Of a stretch of DNA of 64,000 nt, positions 32,870 through 46,624 are shown one piece after another (positions within the stretch are counted from its first letter, which is position 1; each line of letters begins with the position of its first letter). A model generated the notes under the pieces. It worked only from the letters and a program-made list of their open reading frames with translations, did no database searches and was not told the origin of the DNA. The position numbers were made by a program, and so were the translations under genes. The stretch is from Channa striata (taxonomy: Eukaryota; Chordata; Actinopteri; Anabantiformes; Channidae). The DNA lies in assembly GCA_033026295.1 (NCBI GenBank), contig JAUPFM010000126.1:30666-94665 (forward strand), written 5' to 3'.

Positions 32870-35627
32870 TACTGTCTTTTAAGGAAACATCCCACAACCA
32901 TATTCATTAGTTCTGCTGAGTGGATTTAGGCTAAATAAGAAGGCAGACACAGTTTTATTTGAGTTTGGTGCAGAAATTGTTCAATACAAGCTTGGCTTCA
33001 AAACAGCATTGTCTCGCTGAGAAAAGGCGATTGCGAGCATAAAAGGATGCTTGAATTACATGCATTTACTGTCTTTTAAGGAAACATGCCACAAGCTTAT
33101 TTTCAGTCTTTCCTGAGTGGATTTAGGCTAAATAAGAAGGCAGACACAGTTTTATTTGAGTTTGGTGCAGAAATTGTTCAATACAAGCTTGGCTTCAAAA
33201 CATCATTTTCTCGCTGAGAAAACGCGATTGCGAGCATAAAAGGATGCTTGAATTACATGCATTTACTGTCTTTTAAGGAAACATCCCACAAGCTTGTTTA
33301 TATGTTTTGCTGAGTGGATTTACGCTAAATAAGAAGGCAGACACAGTTTTATTTGAGTTTGGTGCAGAAATTGTTCAATACAAGCTTGGCTTCAAAACAG
33401 CATTTTCTCGCTGAGAAAAGGCGATTATGAGCATAAAAGGATGCTTGAATTACATGCATTTACTGTCTTTTAAGGAAACATCCCACAAGCTTATTTTCAG
33501 TCTCTCCTGAGTCGATTTAGGCTAAATAAGAAGGCAGACACAGTTTTATTTGAGTTTGGTGCAGAAATTGTTCAATACAAGCTTGGCTTTCAAAACAGCA
33601 TTTTCTCGCTGAGAAAAGGCGATTATGAGCATAAAAGGATGCTTGAATTACATGCATTTACTGTCTTTTAAGGAAACATCCACAAGCTTATTTTCAGTCT
33701 TTCCTGAGTGGATTTAAGCTAAATAAGAAGGCAGACACAGTTTTATTTGAGTTTGGTGCAGAAATTGTTCAATACAAGCTTTGCTTAAAAACAGCATTTT
33801 CTCGCTGAGAAAAGGCGATTATGAGCATAAAAGGATGCTTGAATTACATGCATTTACTGTCTTTTAAGGAAACATCCACAAGCTTGTTTATATGTTCTGC
33901 TGAGTGGATTTAGGCTAAATAAGAAGGCAGACACAGTTTTTTTGAGTTTGGTGCAGAAATTGTTCAATACAAGCTTGGCTTCAAAACAGCATTTTCTCGC
34001 TGAGAAAAGGCGATTTGAGCATAAAAGGATGCTTGAATTACATGCATTTACTGTCTTTTAAGGAAACATCCCACAAGCTTGTTTATATGTTTTGCTGAGT
34101 GGATTTACGCTAAATAAGAAGGCAGACACAGTTTTATTTGAGTTTGGTGCAGAAATTGTTCAATACAAGCTTGGCTTAAAACAGCATTTTCTCGCTGAGA
34201 AAAGGCGATTATGAGCATAAAAGGATGCTTGAATTACATGCATTTACTGTCTTTTAAGGAAACATCCCACAAGCTTATTTTCAGTCTTTCCTGAGTGGAT
34301 TTAAGCTAAATAAGAAGGCAGACACAGTTTTATTTGAGTTTGGTGCAGAAATTGTTCAATACAAGCTTTGCTTCAAAACAGCATTTTCTCGCTGAGAAAA
34401 GGCGATTGCTGAAAGCATAAAAGGATGCTTGAATTACATGCATTTACTGTCTTTTAAGGAAACATCCCACAAGCTTGTTTATATGTTCTGCTGAGTGGAT
34501 TTAGGCTAAATAAGAAGGCAGACACAGTTTTATTTGAGTTTGGTGCAGAAATTGTTCAATACAAGCTTGGTTTCAAAACAGCATTTTCTCGCTGAGAAAA
34601 GGCGATTGCAAGTAGCATAAAAGGATGCTTGAATTACATGCATTTACTGTCTTTTAAGGAAACATCCACAAGCTTATTTTCAGTCTTTCCTGAGTGGATT
34701 TAAGCTAAATAAGAACGCAGACACAGTTTTATTTGAGTTTGGTGCAGAAATTGTTCAATACAAGCTTGGCTTTCAAAACAGCATTTTCTCGCTGAGAAAA
34801 GGCGATTATGAGCATAAAAGGATGCTTGAATTACATGCATTTACTGTCTTTTAAGGAAACATCCACAAGCTTATTTTCAGTCTTTCCTGAGTGGATTTAA
34901 GCTAAATAAGAAGGCAGACACAGTTTTATTTGAGTTTGGTGCAGAAATTGTTCAATACAAGATTTGCTTCAAAACAGCATTTTCTCGCTGAGAAAAGGCG
35001 ATTATGAGCATAAAAGGATGCTTGAATCACATGCATTTACTGTCTTTTAAGGAAACATCCCACAAGCTTGTTTATATGTTCTGCTGAGTGGATTTAGGCT
35101 AAATAAGAAGGCAGACACAGTTTTATTTGAGTTTGGTGCAGAAATTGTTCAATACAAGCTTGGTTTAAAACAGCATTTTCTCGCTGAGAAAAGGCGATTG
35201 CGAGCATAAAAGGATGCTTGAATTACATGCATTTACTGTCTTTTAAGGAAACATCCCACAAGCTTGTTTATATGTTCTGCTGAGTGGATTTAGGCTAAAT
35301 AAGAAGGCAGACACAGTTTTATTTGAGTTTGGTGCAGAAATTGTTCAATACAAGCTTGGCTTCAAAACAGCATTTTCTCGCTGAGAAAAGGCGAGAAGTA
35401 GCATAAAAGGATGCTTGAATTACATGCATTTACTGTCTTTTAAGGAAACATCCCACAAGCTTATTTTCAGTCTCTCCTGAGTCGATTTAGGCTAAATAAG
35501 AAGGCAGACACAGTTTTATTTGAGTTTGGTGCAGAAATTGTTCAATACAAGCTTGGCTTCAAAACAGCATTTTCTCGCTGAGAAAAGGAGATTGCGAGCA
35601 TAAAAGGATGCTTGAATTACATGCATT
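32870..35627. repeat. Last stretch of the left-type satellite domain
   Basis: About 14 monomers, many of the alternating gtctttcc/ggatttaag and gcttgtttatatg/ggatttagg types also seen at 13958-16512. Unusually long junction forms occur at about 34404 (gctgaa) and 34604 (gcaagt). No gene was seen. Confidence 0.75.
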
Positions 35628-38600
35628 TACTGTCTTTGAAGGAAACGTCCCACAAGCCTGTTTATATGTTCTGCTCAGTGGATTTAAGCTAAATAAGAAG
35701 GCAGATACAGTTTTATTTGAGTTTGGTGCAGAAATTGTTCAATACAAGCTTCGCTTCAAAACAACATTTTCTCGCTGAGAAAAGGCGATTGCGAGCATAG
35801 AAGGATGCTTGAATTACATGCATTGACTGTCTTTTAAGGAAACATGCCACAAGCTTATTTTCAGTCTTTCCTGAGTGGATTTAGGCTAAATAAGAAGGCA
35901 GACACAGTTTTATTTGAGTTTGGTGCAGAAATTGTTCAATACAAGCTTGGCTTCAAAACAGCATTTTCTCGCTGAGAAAAGGCGATTGCGAGCATAAAAG
36001 GATGCTTGAATTACATGATTTACTGTCTTTTAAGGAAACATCCCACAAGCTTGTTTATATGTTCTGCTGAGTGGATTTAGCCTAAATAAGAAGGCAGACA
36101 CAGTTTTATTTGAGTTTGGTGCAGAAATTGTTAAATACAAGCTTGGCTTTAAAAAGCATTTTTCGCTGAGAAAAGGCGATTGCAAGCATAAAAGGATGCT
36201 TGAATTACATGCATTTACTGTCTTTTAAGTAAAAATCCACAAGCTTGTTTATATGTTCTTCTGAGTGGATTTAGGCTAAATAAGAAGGCAGACATAGTTT
36301 TATTTGAGTTTGGTGCAGAAATTGTTCAATACAAGCTTGGCTTCAAAACAGCATTTTCTCGCTGAGAAAAGGCGATTTGAAAGCATAAAAGGATGCTTGA
36401 ATTACATGCATTTACTGTCTTTTAAGGAAACATCCCACAACCATATTTATTAGTTCTGCTGAGTGGATTTAGGCTAAATAAGAAGGCAGACACAGTTTTA
36501 TTTGAGTTTGGTGCAGAAATTGTTCAATACAAGCTTGGTTTCAAAACAGCATTTTCTCGCTGAGAAAAGGCGATTATGAAAGCATAAAAGGATGCTTGAA
36601 TTACATGCATTTACTGTCTTTTAAGGAAACACCCCACAAGCTTATTTTGAGTCTCTCCTGAGTGGATTTAGGCTAAATAAGAAGGCAGACACAGTTTTAT
36701 TTGAGTTTGGTGCAGAAATTGTTCAATACAAGCTTGGCTTCAAAACAGCATTTTCTGTCTGAGAAAAGGCGATTGCGAGCATACAAGGATGCTTGAATTA
36801 CATGCATTTACTGTCTTTTAAGAAAAAATTCCACAAGCTTGTTTATATGTTCTTCTGAGTGGATTTAGGCTAAATAAGAAGGCAGACACAGTTTTATTTG
36901 AGTTTGGTGGAGAAATTGTTCAATACAAGCTTGGCTTCAAAACAGCATTTTCACGCTGAGAAAAGGCGATTATGAGCATAAAAGGATGCTTGAATTACAT
37001 GCATTGACTGTCTTTTAAGGAAACATCCCACAAGCTTGTTTATATGTTCTGCTGAGTGGATTTAGGCTAAATAAGAAGGCAGACAAAGTTTTATTTGAGT
37101 TTGGTGCAGAAATTGTTCAATACAAGCTTGGCTTCAAAACAGCATTTTCTCTCTGAGAAAAGGCGATTGAAGTAGCATAAAAGGATGCTTGAATTACATG
37201 CATTTACTGTCTTTTAAGGAAACGTCCCATAAGCCTGTATATATGTTCTGCTCAGTGGATTTAAGCTAAATAAGAAGGCAGACACAGTTTTATTTGAGTT
37301 TGGTGCAGAAATTGTTCAATACAAGCTTGGCTTCAAAACAGCATTTTCTCGCTGAGAAAAGGCGATTATGAGCATAAAAAGATGCTTGAATTACATGCAT
37401 TTACTGTCTTTTAAGGAAACATCCCACAACCATATTTATTAGTTCTGCTGAGTGGATTTAGGCTAAATAAGAAGGCAGACACAGTTTTATTTGAGTTTGG
37501 TGCAGAAATTGTTCAATACAAGCTTGGTTTCAAAACAGCATTTTCTCTCTGAGAAAAGGCGATTGCAGCATAAAAGGATGCTTGAATTACATGCATTTAC
37601 TGTCTTTTAAGGAAACGTCCCATAAGCCTGTATATATGTTCTGCTCAGTGGATTTAAGCTAAATAAGAAGGCAGACACAGTTTTATTTGAGTTTGGTGCA
37701 GAAATTGTTCAATACAAGCTTGGCTTCAAAACAGCATTTTCTCGCTGAGAAAAGGCGATTTGCAGCATAAAAGATGCTTGAATTACATGCATTTACTGTC
37801 TTTTAAGGAAACATCCCACAACCATATTTATTAGTTCTGCTGAGTGGATTTAGGCTAAATAAGAAGGCAGACACAGTTTTATTTGAGTTTGGTGCAGAAA
37901 TTGTTCAATACAAGCTTGGCTTCAAAACAGCATTTTCACGCTGAGAAAAGGCGATTGCGAGCATAAAAGGATGCTTGAATTACATGCATTGACTGTCTTT
38001 TAAGGAAACATCCCACAAGCTTGTTTATATGTTCTGCTGAGTGGATTTAGGCTAAATAAGAAGGCAGACAAAGTTTTATTTGAGTTTGGTGCAGAAATTG
38101 TTCAATACAAGCTTGGCTTCAAAACAGCATTTTCTCTCTGAGAAAAGGCGATTAAGAAAGCATAAAAGGATGCTTGAATTACATGCATTTACTGTCTTTT
38201 AAGGAAACGTCCCATAAGCCTGTTTATATGTTCTGCTCAGTGGATTTAAGCTAAATAAGAAGGCAGACACAGTTTTATTTGAGTTTGGTGCAGAAATTGT
38301 TCAATACAAGCTTGGCTTCAAAACAGCATTTTCTCGCTCAGAAAAGGCGATTATGAGCATAAAAGATGCTTGAATTACATGCATTTACTGTCTTTTAAGG
38401 AAACATCCCACAACCATATTTATTAGTTCTGCTGAGTGGATTTAGGCTAAATAAGAAGGCAGACACAGTTTTATTTGAGTTTGGTGCAGAAATTGTTCAA
38501 TACAAGCTTGGTTTAAAACAGCATTTTCTCTCTGAGAAAAGGCGATTATGAGCATAAAAGGATGCTTGAATTACATGCATTTACTGTCTTTTAAGGAAAC

Positions 38601-41600
38601 ATGCCACAAGCTTATTTTCAGTCTCTCCTGAGTGGATATAGGCTAAATAAGAAGGCAGACACAGTTTTATTTGAGTTTGGTGCAGAAATTGTTCAATACA
38701 AGCTTGGCTTCAAAACAGCATTTTCTGTCTGAGAAAAGGCGATTGCGAGCATACAAGGATGCTTGAATTACATGCATTTACTGTCTTTTAAGAAAAATTC
38801 CACAAGCTTGTTTATATGTTCTTCTGAGTGGATTTAGGCTAAATAAGAAGGCAGACACAGTTTTATTTGAGTTTGGTGGAGAAATTGTTCAATACAAGCT
38901 TGGCTTCAAAACACCATTTTCTCGCTGAGAAAAGGCGATTATGAGCATAAAAGGATGCTTGAATTACATGCATTGACTGTCTTTTAAGGAAACATCCCAC
39001 AAGCTTGTTTATATGTTCTGCTGAGTGGATTTAGGCTAAATAAGAAGGCAGACAAAGTTTTATTTGAGTTTGGTGCAGAAATTGTTCAATACAAGCTTGG
39101 TTTCAAAACAGCATTTTCTCTCTGAGAAAAGGCGATTATGAGCATAAAAGGATGCTTGAATTACATGCATTTACTGTCTTTTAAGGAAACATCCCACAAC
39201 CATATTTATTAGTTCTGCTGAGTGGATTTAGGCTAAATAAGAAGGCAGACACAGTTTTATTTGAGTTTGGTGCAGAAATTGTTCAATACAAGCTTGGTTT
39301 CAAAACAGCATTTTCTCTCTGAGAAAAGGCGATTAAGTGAGCATAAAAGGATGCTTGAATTACATGCATTTACTGTCTTTTAAGGAAACATGCCACAAGC
39401 TTATTTTCAGTCTCTCCTGAGTGGATATAGGCTAAATAAGAAGGCAGACACAGTTTTATTTGAGTTTGGTGCAGAAATTGTTCAATACAAGCTTGGTTTA
39501 AAACAGCATTTTCTCTCTGAGAAAAGGCGATTATGAGCATAAAAGGATGCTTGAATTACATGCATTTACTGTCTTTTAAGGAAACATGCCACAAGCTTAT
39601 TTTGAGTCTCTCCTGAGTGGATTTAGGCTAAATAAGAAGGCAGACACAGTTTTATTTGAGTTTGGTGCAGAAATTGTTCAATACAAGCTTGGCTTCAAAA
39701 CAGCATTTTCTCGCTGAGAAAAGGCGACATGAGCATAAAAGATGCTTGAATTACATGCATTTACTGTCTTTTAAGGAAACATCCCACAACCATATTTATT
39801 AGTTCTGCTGAGTGGATTTAGGCTAAATGAGAAGGCAGACACAGTTTTATTTGAGTTTGGTGCAGAAATTGTTCAATACAAGCTTGGTTTAAAACAGCAT
39901 TTTCTCGCTGAGAAAAGGCGATTTGAGCATAAAAGGATGCTTGAATGACATGCATTTACTGTCTTTTAAGGAAACATCCCACAAGCTTGTTTATATGTTC
40001 TGCTGATTGGATTTAGGCTAAATAAGAAGGCAGACACAGTTTTATTTGAGTTTGGTGCAGAAATTGTTCAATACAAGCTTGGTTTCAAAACAGCATTTTC
40101 TCGCTGAGAAAAGGCGATTATGAGCATAAAAGGATGCTTGAATTACATGCATTTACTGTCTTTTAAGGAAACATGCCACAAGCTTATTTTCAGTCTCTCC
40201 TGAGTGGATTTTGGCTAAATAAGAAGGCAGACACAGTTATATTTGAGTTTGGTGCAGAAATTGTTCAATACAAGCTTGGCTTCAAAACAGCATTTTCTGT
40301 CTGAGAAAAGGCGATTGCGAGCATAAAAGGATGCTTGAATTACATGCATTTACTGTCTTTTAAGAAAAAATTCCACAAGCTTGTTTATATGTTCTTCTGA
40401 GTGGATTTAGGCTAAATAAGAAGGCAGACACAGTTTTATTTGAGTTTGGTGGAGAAATTGTTCAATACAAGCTTGGCTTCAAAACAGCATTTTCTCGCTG
40501 AGAAAAGGCAATTGCGAGCATAAAAGGATGCTTGAATTACATGCATTTACTGTCTTTTAAGGAAACGTCCCATAAGCTTGTTTATATGTTCTGCTCAGTG
40601 GATTTAAGCTAAATAAGAAGGCAGACACAGTTTTATTTGAGTTTGGTGCAGAAATTGTTCAATACAAGCTTGGTTTCAAAACAGCATTTTCTCGCTGAGA
40701 AAAGGCGATTTAGCATAAAAAGATGCTTGAATTACATGCATTTACTGTCTTTTAAGGAAACATCCCACAACCATATTTATTAGTTCTGCTGAGTGGATTT
40801 AGGCTAAATAAGAAGGCAGACACAGTTTTATTTGAGTTTGGTGCAGAAATTGTTCAATACAAGCTTGGCTTCAAAACAGGATTTTCTCTCTGAGAAAAGG
40901 CGACATGAGCATAAAAGGATGCTTGAATTACATGCATTTACTGTCTTTTAAGGAAACGTCCCACAAGCCTGTTTATATGTTATGCTCAGTGGATTTAAGC
41001 TAAATAAGAAGGCAGACACAGTTTTATTTGAGTTTGGTGTAGAAATTGTTTAATACAAGCTTGGTTTAAAACAGCATTTTCTCGCTGAGAAAAGGCGATT
41101 GTAACATAAAAGGATGCTTGAATTACATGCATTTACTGTCTTTTTAAGAAACATCCCACAAGCTTGTTTATATGTTCTTCTGAGTGGATTTAGGCTAAAT
41201 AAGAAGGCAGACACAGTTTTATTTGAGTTTGGTGCAGAAATTGTTCAATACAAGCTTGGCTTCAAAACAGCATTTTCTCGCTGAGAAAAGGCGATTAGTA
41301 ACATAAAAGGATGCTTGAATTACATGATTTACTTTCTTTTAAGGAAACATCCCACAAGCTTGTTTATATGTTCTGCTTAGTGGATTTAGGATAAATAAGA
41401 AGGCAGACACAGTTTTATTTGAGTTTGGTGCAGAAATTGTTCAATACAAGCTTGGCTTCAAAACAGCATTTTCTCGCTGAGAAAAGGCGATAGCGAGCGT
41501 AAAAGGATGCTTGAATTACATGCATTTACTGTCTTTTAAGGAAACATGCTACAAGCTTATTTTCAGTCTTTCCTGAGTGGATTTAAGCTAAATAAGAAGG

Positions 41601-44600
41601 CAGACACAGTTTTATTAGAGTTTGGTGCAGAAATTGTTCAATACAAGCTTGGCTTCAAAACAGCATTTTCTCGCTGAGAAAAGGAGATTGCGAGCATAAA
41701 AGGATGCTTGAATTACATGCATTTACTGTCTTTGAAGGAAACGTCCCACAAGCCTGTTTATATGTTCTGCTCAGTGGATTTAAGCTAAATAAGAAGGCAG
41801 ATACAGTTTTATTTGAGTTTGGTGCAGAAATTGTTCAATACAAGCTTTGCTTCAAAACAGCATTTTCTCGCTGAGAAAAGGCGATTGCGAGCATAAAAGG
41901 ATGCTTGAATTACATGCATTTACTGTCTTTTAAGGAAACATCCCACAAGCTTGTTTATAAATTCTGCTGAGTGGATTTAGGCTAAATAAGAAGGCAGACA
42001 AAGTTTTATTTGAGTTTGGTGCAGAAATTGTTCAATACAAGCTTAGCTTCAAAACAGCATTTTCTCGCTGATAAAAGGCGATTGCGAGCATAAAAGGATG
42101 CTTGAATTACATGCATTGACTGTCTTTTAAGGAAACATCCCACAAGCTTGTTTATATGTACTGCTGAGTGGATATAGGCTAAATAAGAAGGCAGACACAG
42201 TTTTATTTTAGTTTGGTGTAGAAATTGTTTAATACAAGCTTGGCTTAGAAAACAGCATTTTCTCGCTGAGAAAAGGCGATTGCGAGCATAGAAGGATGCT
42301 TGAATTACATGCATTTACTGTCTTTTAAGGAAACATGCCACAAGCTTATTTTCAGTCTCTCCTGAGTGGATATAGGCTAAATAAGAAGGCAGACACAGTT
42401 TTATTTGAGTTTGGTGCAGAAATTGTTCAATACAAGCTTGGCTTCAAAACAGCATTTTCTCGCTGAGAAAAGACGATTTGAAGCATAAAAAGATGCTTGA
42501 ATTACAAGCATTTACTGTCTTTTAAGGAAACATCCAACAACCATATTTATTAGTTCTGCTGAGTTGATTTAGGCTAAATAAGAAGGCAGACACAGTTTTA
42601 TTTGAGTTTGGTGCAGAAATTGTTCAATACAAGCTTGGCTTCAAAACAGCATTTTCTCGCTGAGAAAAGGCGATTTGAGCATAAAAGGATGCTTGAATTA
42701 CATGCATTTACTGTCTTTTAAGGAATCATGCCACAAGCTTATTTTCAGTCTCTCCTAAGTGGATTTAGGCTAAATAAGAAGGCAGACAGTTTTATTTGAG
42801 TTTGGTGCAGAAATTGTTAAATACAAGCTTGGCTTCAAAACAGCATTTTCTCGCTGAGAAAAGGCGATTGCGAGCATAAAAGCATGCTTGAATTACATGC
42901 ATTGACTGTCTTTGAAGGAAACATCCCACAAGCCTGTTTATATGTTCTGCTCAGTGGATTTAAGCTAAATAAGAAGGCAGATACAGTTTTATTTGAGTTT
43001 GGTGCAGAAATTGTTCAATACAAGCTTGGCTTCAAAACAGCATTTTCTCGCTGAGAAAAGGCGATTATGAGCATAAAAGGATGCTTGAATTACATGCATT
43101 GACTGTCTTTTAGAGAAACATCCCACAAGCTTGTTTATATGTTCTGCTGAGTGGATTTAGGCTAAATAAGAAGGCAGACGCAGTTTTATTTGAGTTTGGT
43201 GCAGAAATTGTTCAATAAAAGCTTGGCTTCAAAACAGCATTTTCTCGCTGAGAAAAGGCGATTGTAGCATAAAAGGATGCTTGAATTACATGCATTTACT
43301 GTCTTTGAAGGAAACGTCCCACAAGCCTGTTTGTATGTTCTGCTCAGTGGATTTAAGCTAAATAAGAAGGCAGACACAGTTTTATTTGAGTTTGGTGCAG
43401 AAATTGTTCAATACAAGCTTGGCTTTAAAACAGCATTTTCTCGTTGAGAAAAGGCGATTTGAGCATAAAAGGATGCTTGAATTACATGCATTGACTGTCT
43501 TTTAAGGAAACATGCCACAAGCTTATTTTCAGTCTCTTCTTAGTGGATTTAGGCTAAATAAGAAGGCAGACACAGTTATATTTGAGTTTGGTGCAGAAAT
43601 TGTTCAATACAAGCTTGGCTTCAAAACAGCATTTTCTCGTTGAGAAAAGGCGATTATGAGCATAAAAGGATGCTTGAATTACATGCATTGACTGTCTTTT
43701 AAGGAAACATGCCACAAGCTTATTTTCAGTCTCTCCTGAGTGGATTTTGGCTAAATAAGAAGGCAGACACAGTTATATTTGAGTTTGGTGCAGAAATTGT
43801 TCAATACAAGCTTGGTTTCAAAACAGCATTTTTCGTTGAGAAAAGGCGATTATGAGCATAAAAGGATGCTTGAATTACATGCATTGACTGTCTTTTAAGG
43901 AAACATCCCACAAGCTTGTTTATATGTTCTGCTGATTGGATTTAGGCTAAATAAGAAGGCAGACACAGTTTTATTTGAGTTTAGTGCAGAAATTGTTCAA
44001 TACAAGCTTGGCTTCAAAACAGCATTTTCTCGCTGAGAAAAGGCGATTGCGAGCATAAAAGGATGCTTGAATTACATGCATTTACTGTCTTTTAAGGAAA
44101 CATGCCACAAGCTTATTTTCAGTCTCTCCTGAGTGGATTTTGGCTAAATAAGAAGGCAGACACAGTTATATTTGAGTTTGGTGCAGAAATTGTTCAATAC
44201 AAGCTTGGTTTAAAACAGCATTTTTTCGTTGAGAAAAGGCGATTGTGAGCATAAAAGGATGCTTGAATTACATGCATTGACTGTCTTTTAAGGAAACATG
44301 CCACAAGCTTATTTTCAGTCTCTTCTTAGTGGATTTAGGCTAAATAAGAAGGCAGACACAGTTTTATTTGAGTTTGGTGCAGAAATTGTTCAATACAAGC
44401 TTGGCTTAAAACAGCATTTTCTCGCTGAGAAAAGGCGATTACAGAGCATAAAAGGATGCTTGAATTACATGCATTTACTGTCTTTTAAGGAAACATCCCA
44501 CAACCATATTTATTAGTTCTGCTGAGTGGATTTAGGCTAAATAAGAAGGCAGACACAGTTTTTTTGAGTTTGGTGCAGAAATTGTTCAATACAAGCTTGG

Positions 44601-45769
44601 TTTCAAAACAGCATTTTCTCGCTGAGAAAAGGCGATTGCGAGCATAAAAGATGCTTGAATTACATGCATTTACTGTCTTTTAAGGAAACATCCCACAACC
44701 ATATTTATTAGTTCTGCTGAGTGGATTTAGGCTAAATGAGAAGGCAGACACAGTTTTATTTGAGTTTGGTGCAGAAATTGTTCAATACAAGCTTGGCTTC
44801 AAAACAGCATTTTCTCGCTGAGAAAAGGCGATTGCGAGCATAAAAGGATGCTTGAATGACATGCATTTACTGTCTTTTAAGGAAACATCCCACAAGCTTG
44901 TTTATATGTTCTGCTGATTGGATTTAGGCTAAATAAGAAGGCAGACACAGTTTTATTTGAGTTTGGTGCAGAAATTGTTCAATACAAGCTTGGCTTCAAA
45001 ACAGCATTTTCTCGCTGAGAAAAGGCGATTGCGAGCATAAAAGGATGCTTGAATTACATGCATTTACTGTCTTTTAAGGAAACATCCCACAAGCTTAGTT
45101 TGAGTCTCTCCTGAGTGGATTTAGGCTAAATAAGAAGGCAGACACAGTTTTATTTGAGTTTGGTGCAGAAATTGTTCAATACAAGCTTGGCTTCAAAACA
45201 GCATTTTCTCGCTGAGAAAAGGCGATTAAGTAGCATAAAAGGATGCTTGAATTACATGCATTTACTGTCTTTGAAGGAAACGTCCCACAAGCCTGTTTAT
45301 ATGTTCTGCTCAGTGGATTTAAGCTAAATAAGATAGCAGACACAGTTTTATTTGAGTTTAGTGCAGAAATTGTTCAATACAAGCTTCGCTTCAAAACAAC
45401 ATTTTCTCGCTGAGAAAAGGCGATTGCGAGCATAGAAGGATGCTTGAATTACATGCATTGACTGTCTTTTAAGGAAACATGCCACAAGCTTATTTTCAGT
45501 CTTTCCTGAGTGGATTTAGGCTAAATAAGAAGGCAGACACAGTTTTATTTGAGTTTGGTGCAGAAATTGTTCAATACAAGCTTGGCTTCAAAACAGCATT
45601 TTCTCGCTGAGAAAAGGCGATTGCGAGCATAAAAGGATGCTTGAATTACATGATTTACTGTCTTTTAAGGAAACATCCCACAAGCTTGTTTATATGTTCT
45701 GCTGAGTGGATTTAGCCTAAATAAGAAGGCAGACACAGTTTTATTTGAGTTTGGTGCAGAAATTGTTAA

Positions 45770-45820
45770 ATACAAGCTTGGCTTCAAAAAAGCGAGAAAA
45801 GGCGATTGCAAGCATAAAAG
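45770..45820. repeat. Monomer with the dyad's left arm deleted
   Basis: Here ttcaaaaaagcgagaaaagg replaces the normal stretch with cagcattttctcgctgag; about 11 bp, the left arm and loop of the dyad, are missing. The duplicate at 53040-53055 has the same deletion. In both copies the neighbouring junction reads gattgcaagcata. Confidence 0.85.
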
Positions 45821-46624
45821 GATGCTTGAATTACATGCATTTACTGTCTTTTAAGAAAAAAATCCACAAGCTTGTTTATATGTTCTTCTGAGTGGATTTA
45901 GGCTAAATAAGAAGGCAGACATAGTTTTATTTGAGTTTGGTGCAGAAATTGTTCAATACAAGCTTGGCTTAAAACAGCATTTTCTCGCTGAGAAAGGCGT
46001 TTGCAAGCATAAAAGGATGCTTGAATTACATGCATTTACTGTCTTTTAAGGAAACATCCCACAACCATATTCATTAGTTCTGCTGAGTGGATTTAGGCTA
46101 AATAAGAAGGCAGACACAGTTTTTTTGAGTTTGGTGCAGAAATTGTTCAATACAAGCTTGGCTTCAAAACACCATTTTCTCGCTGAGAAAAGGCGATTAT
46201 GAGCATAAAAAGATGCTTGAATTACATGCATTTACTGTCTTTTAAGGAAACATCCCACAACCATATTTATTAGTTCTGCTGAGTGGATTTAGGCTAAATG
46301 AGAAGGCAGACACAGTTTTATTTGAGTTTTGTGCAGAAATTGTTCAATACAAGCTTGGTTTAAACAGCATTTTCTCGCTGAGAAAAGGCGATTGCGAGCA
46401 TAAAAGGATGCTTGAATTACATGCATTTACTGTCTTTTAAGGAAACATCCCACAACCATATTTATTAGTTCTGCTGAGTGGATTTAGGCTAAATAAGAAG
46501 GCAGACACAGTTTTATTTGAGTTTGGTGCAGAAATTGTTCAATACAAGCTTGGCTTTAAAACAGCATTTTCTCGCTGAGAAAAGGCGATTGCGAGCATAA
46601 AAGGATGCTTGAATTACATGCATT

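Noticed and set aside
42006..42314. Minus-strand 102-codon open frame
   Set aside because: Runs over about one and a half monomers through chance indels. There is no conserved protein and no coding signature.
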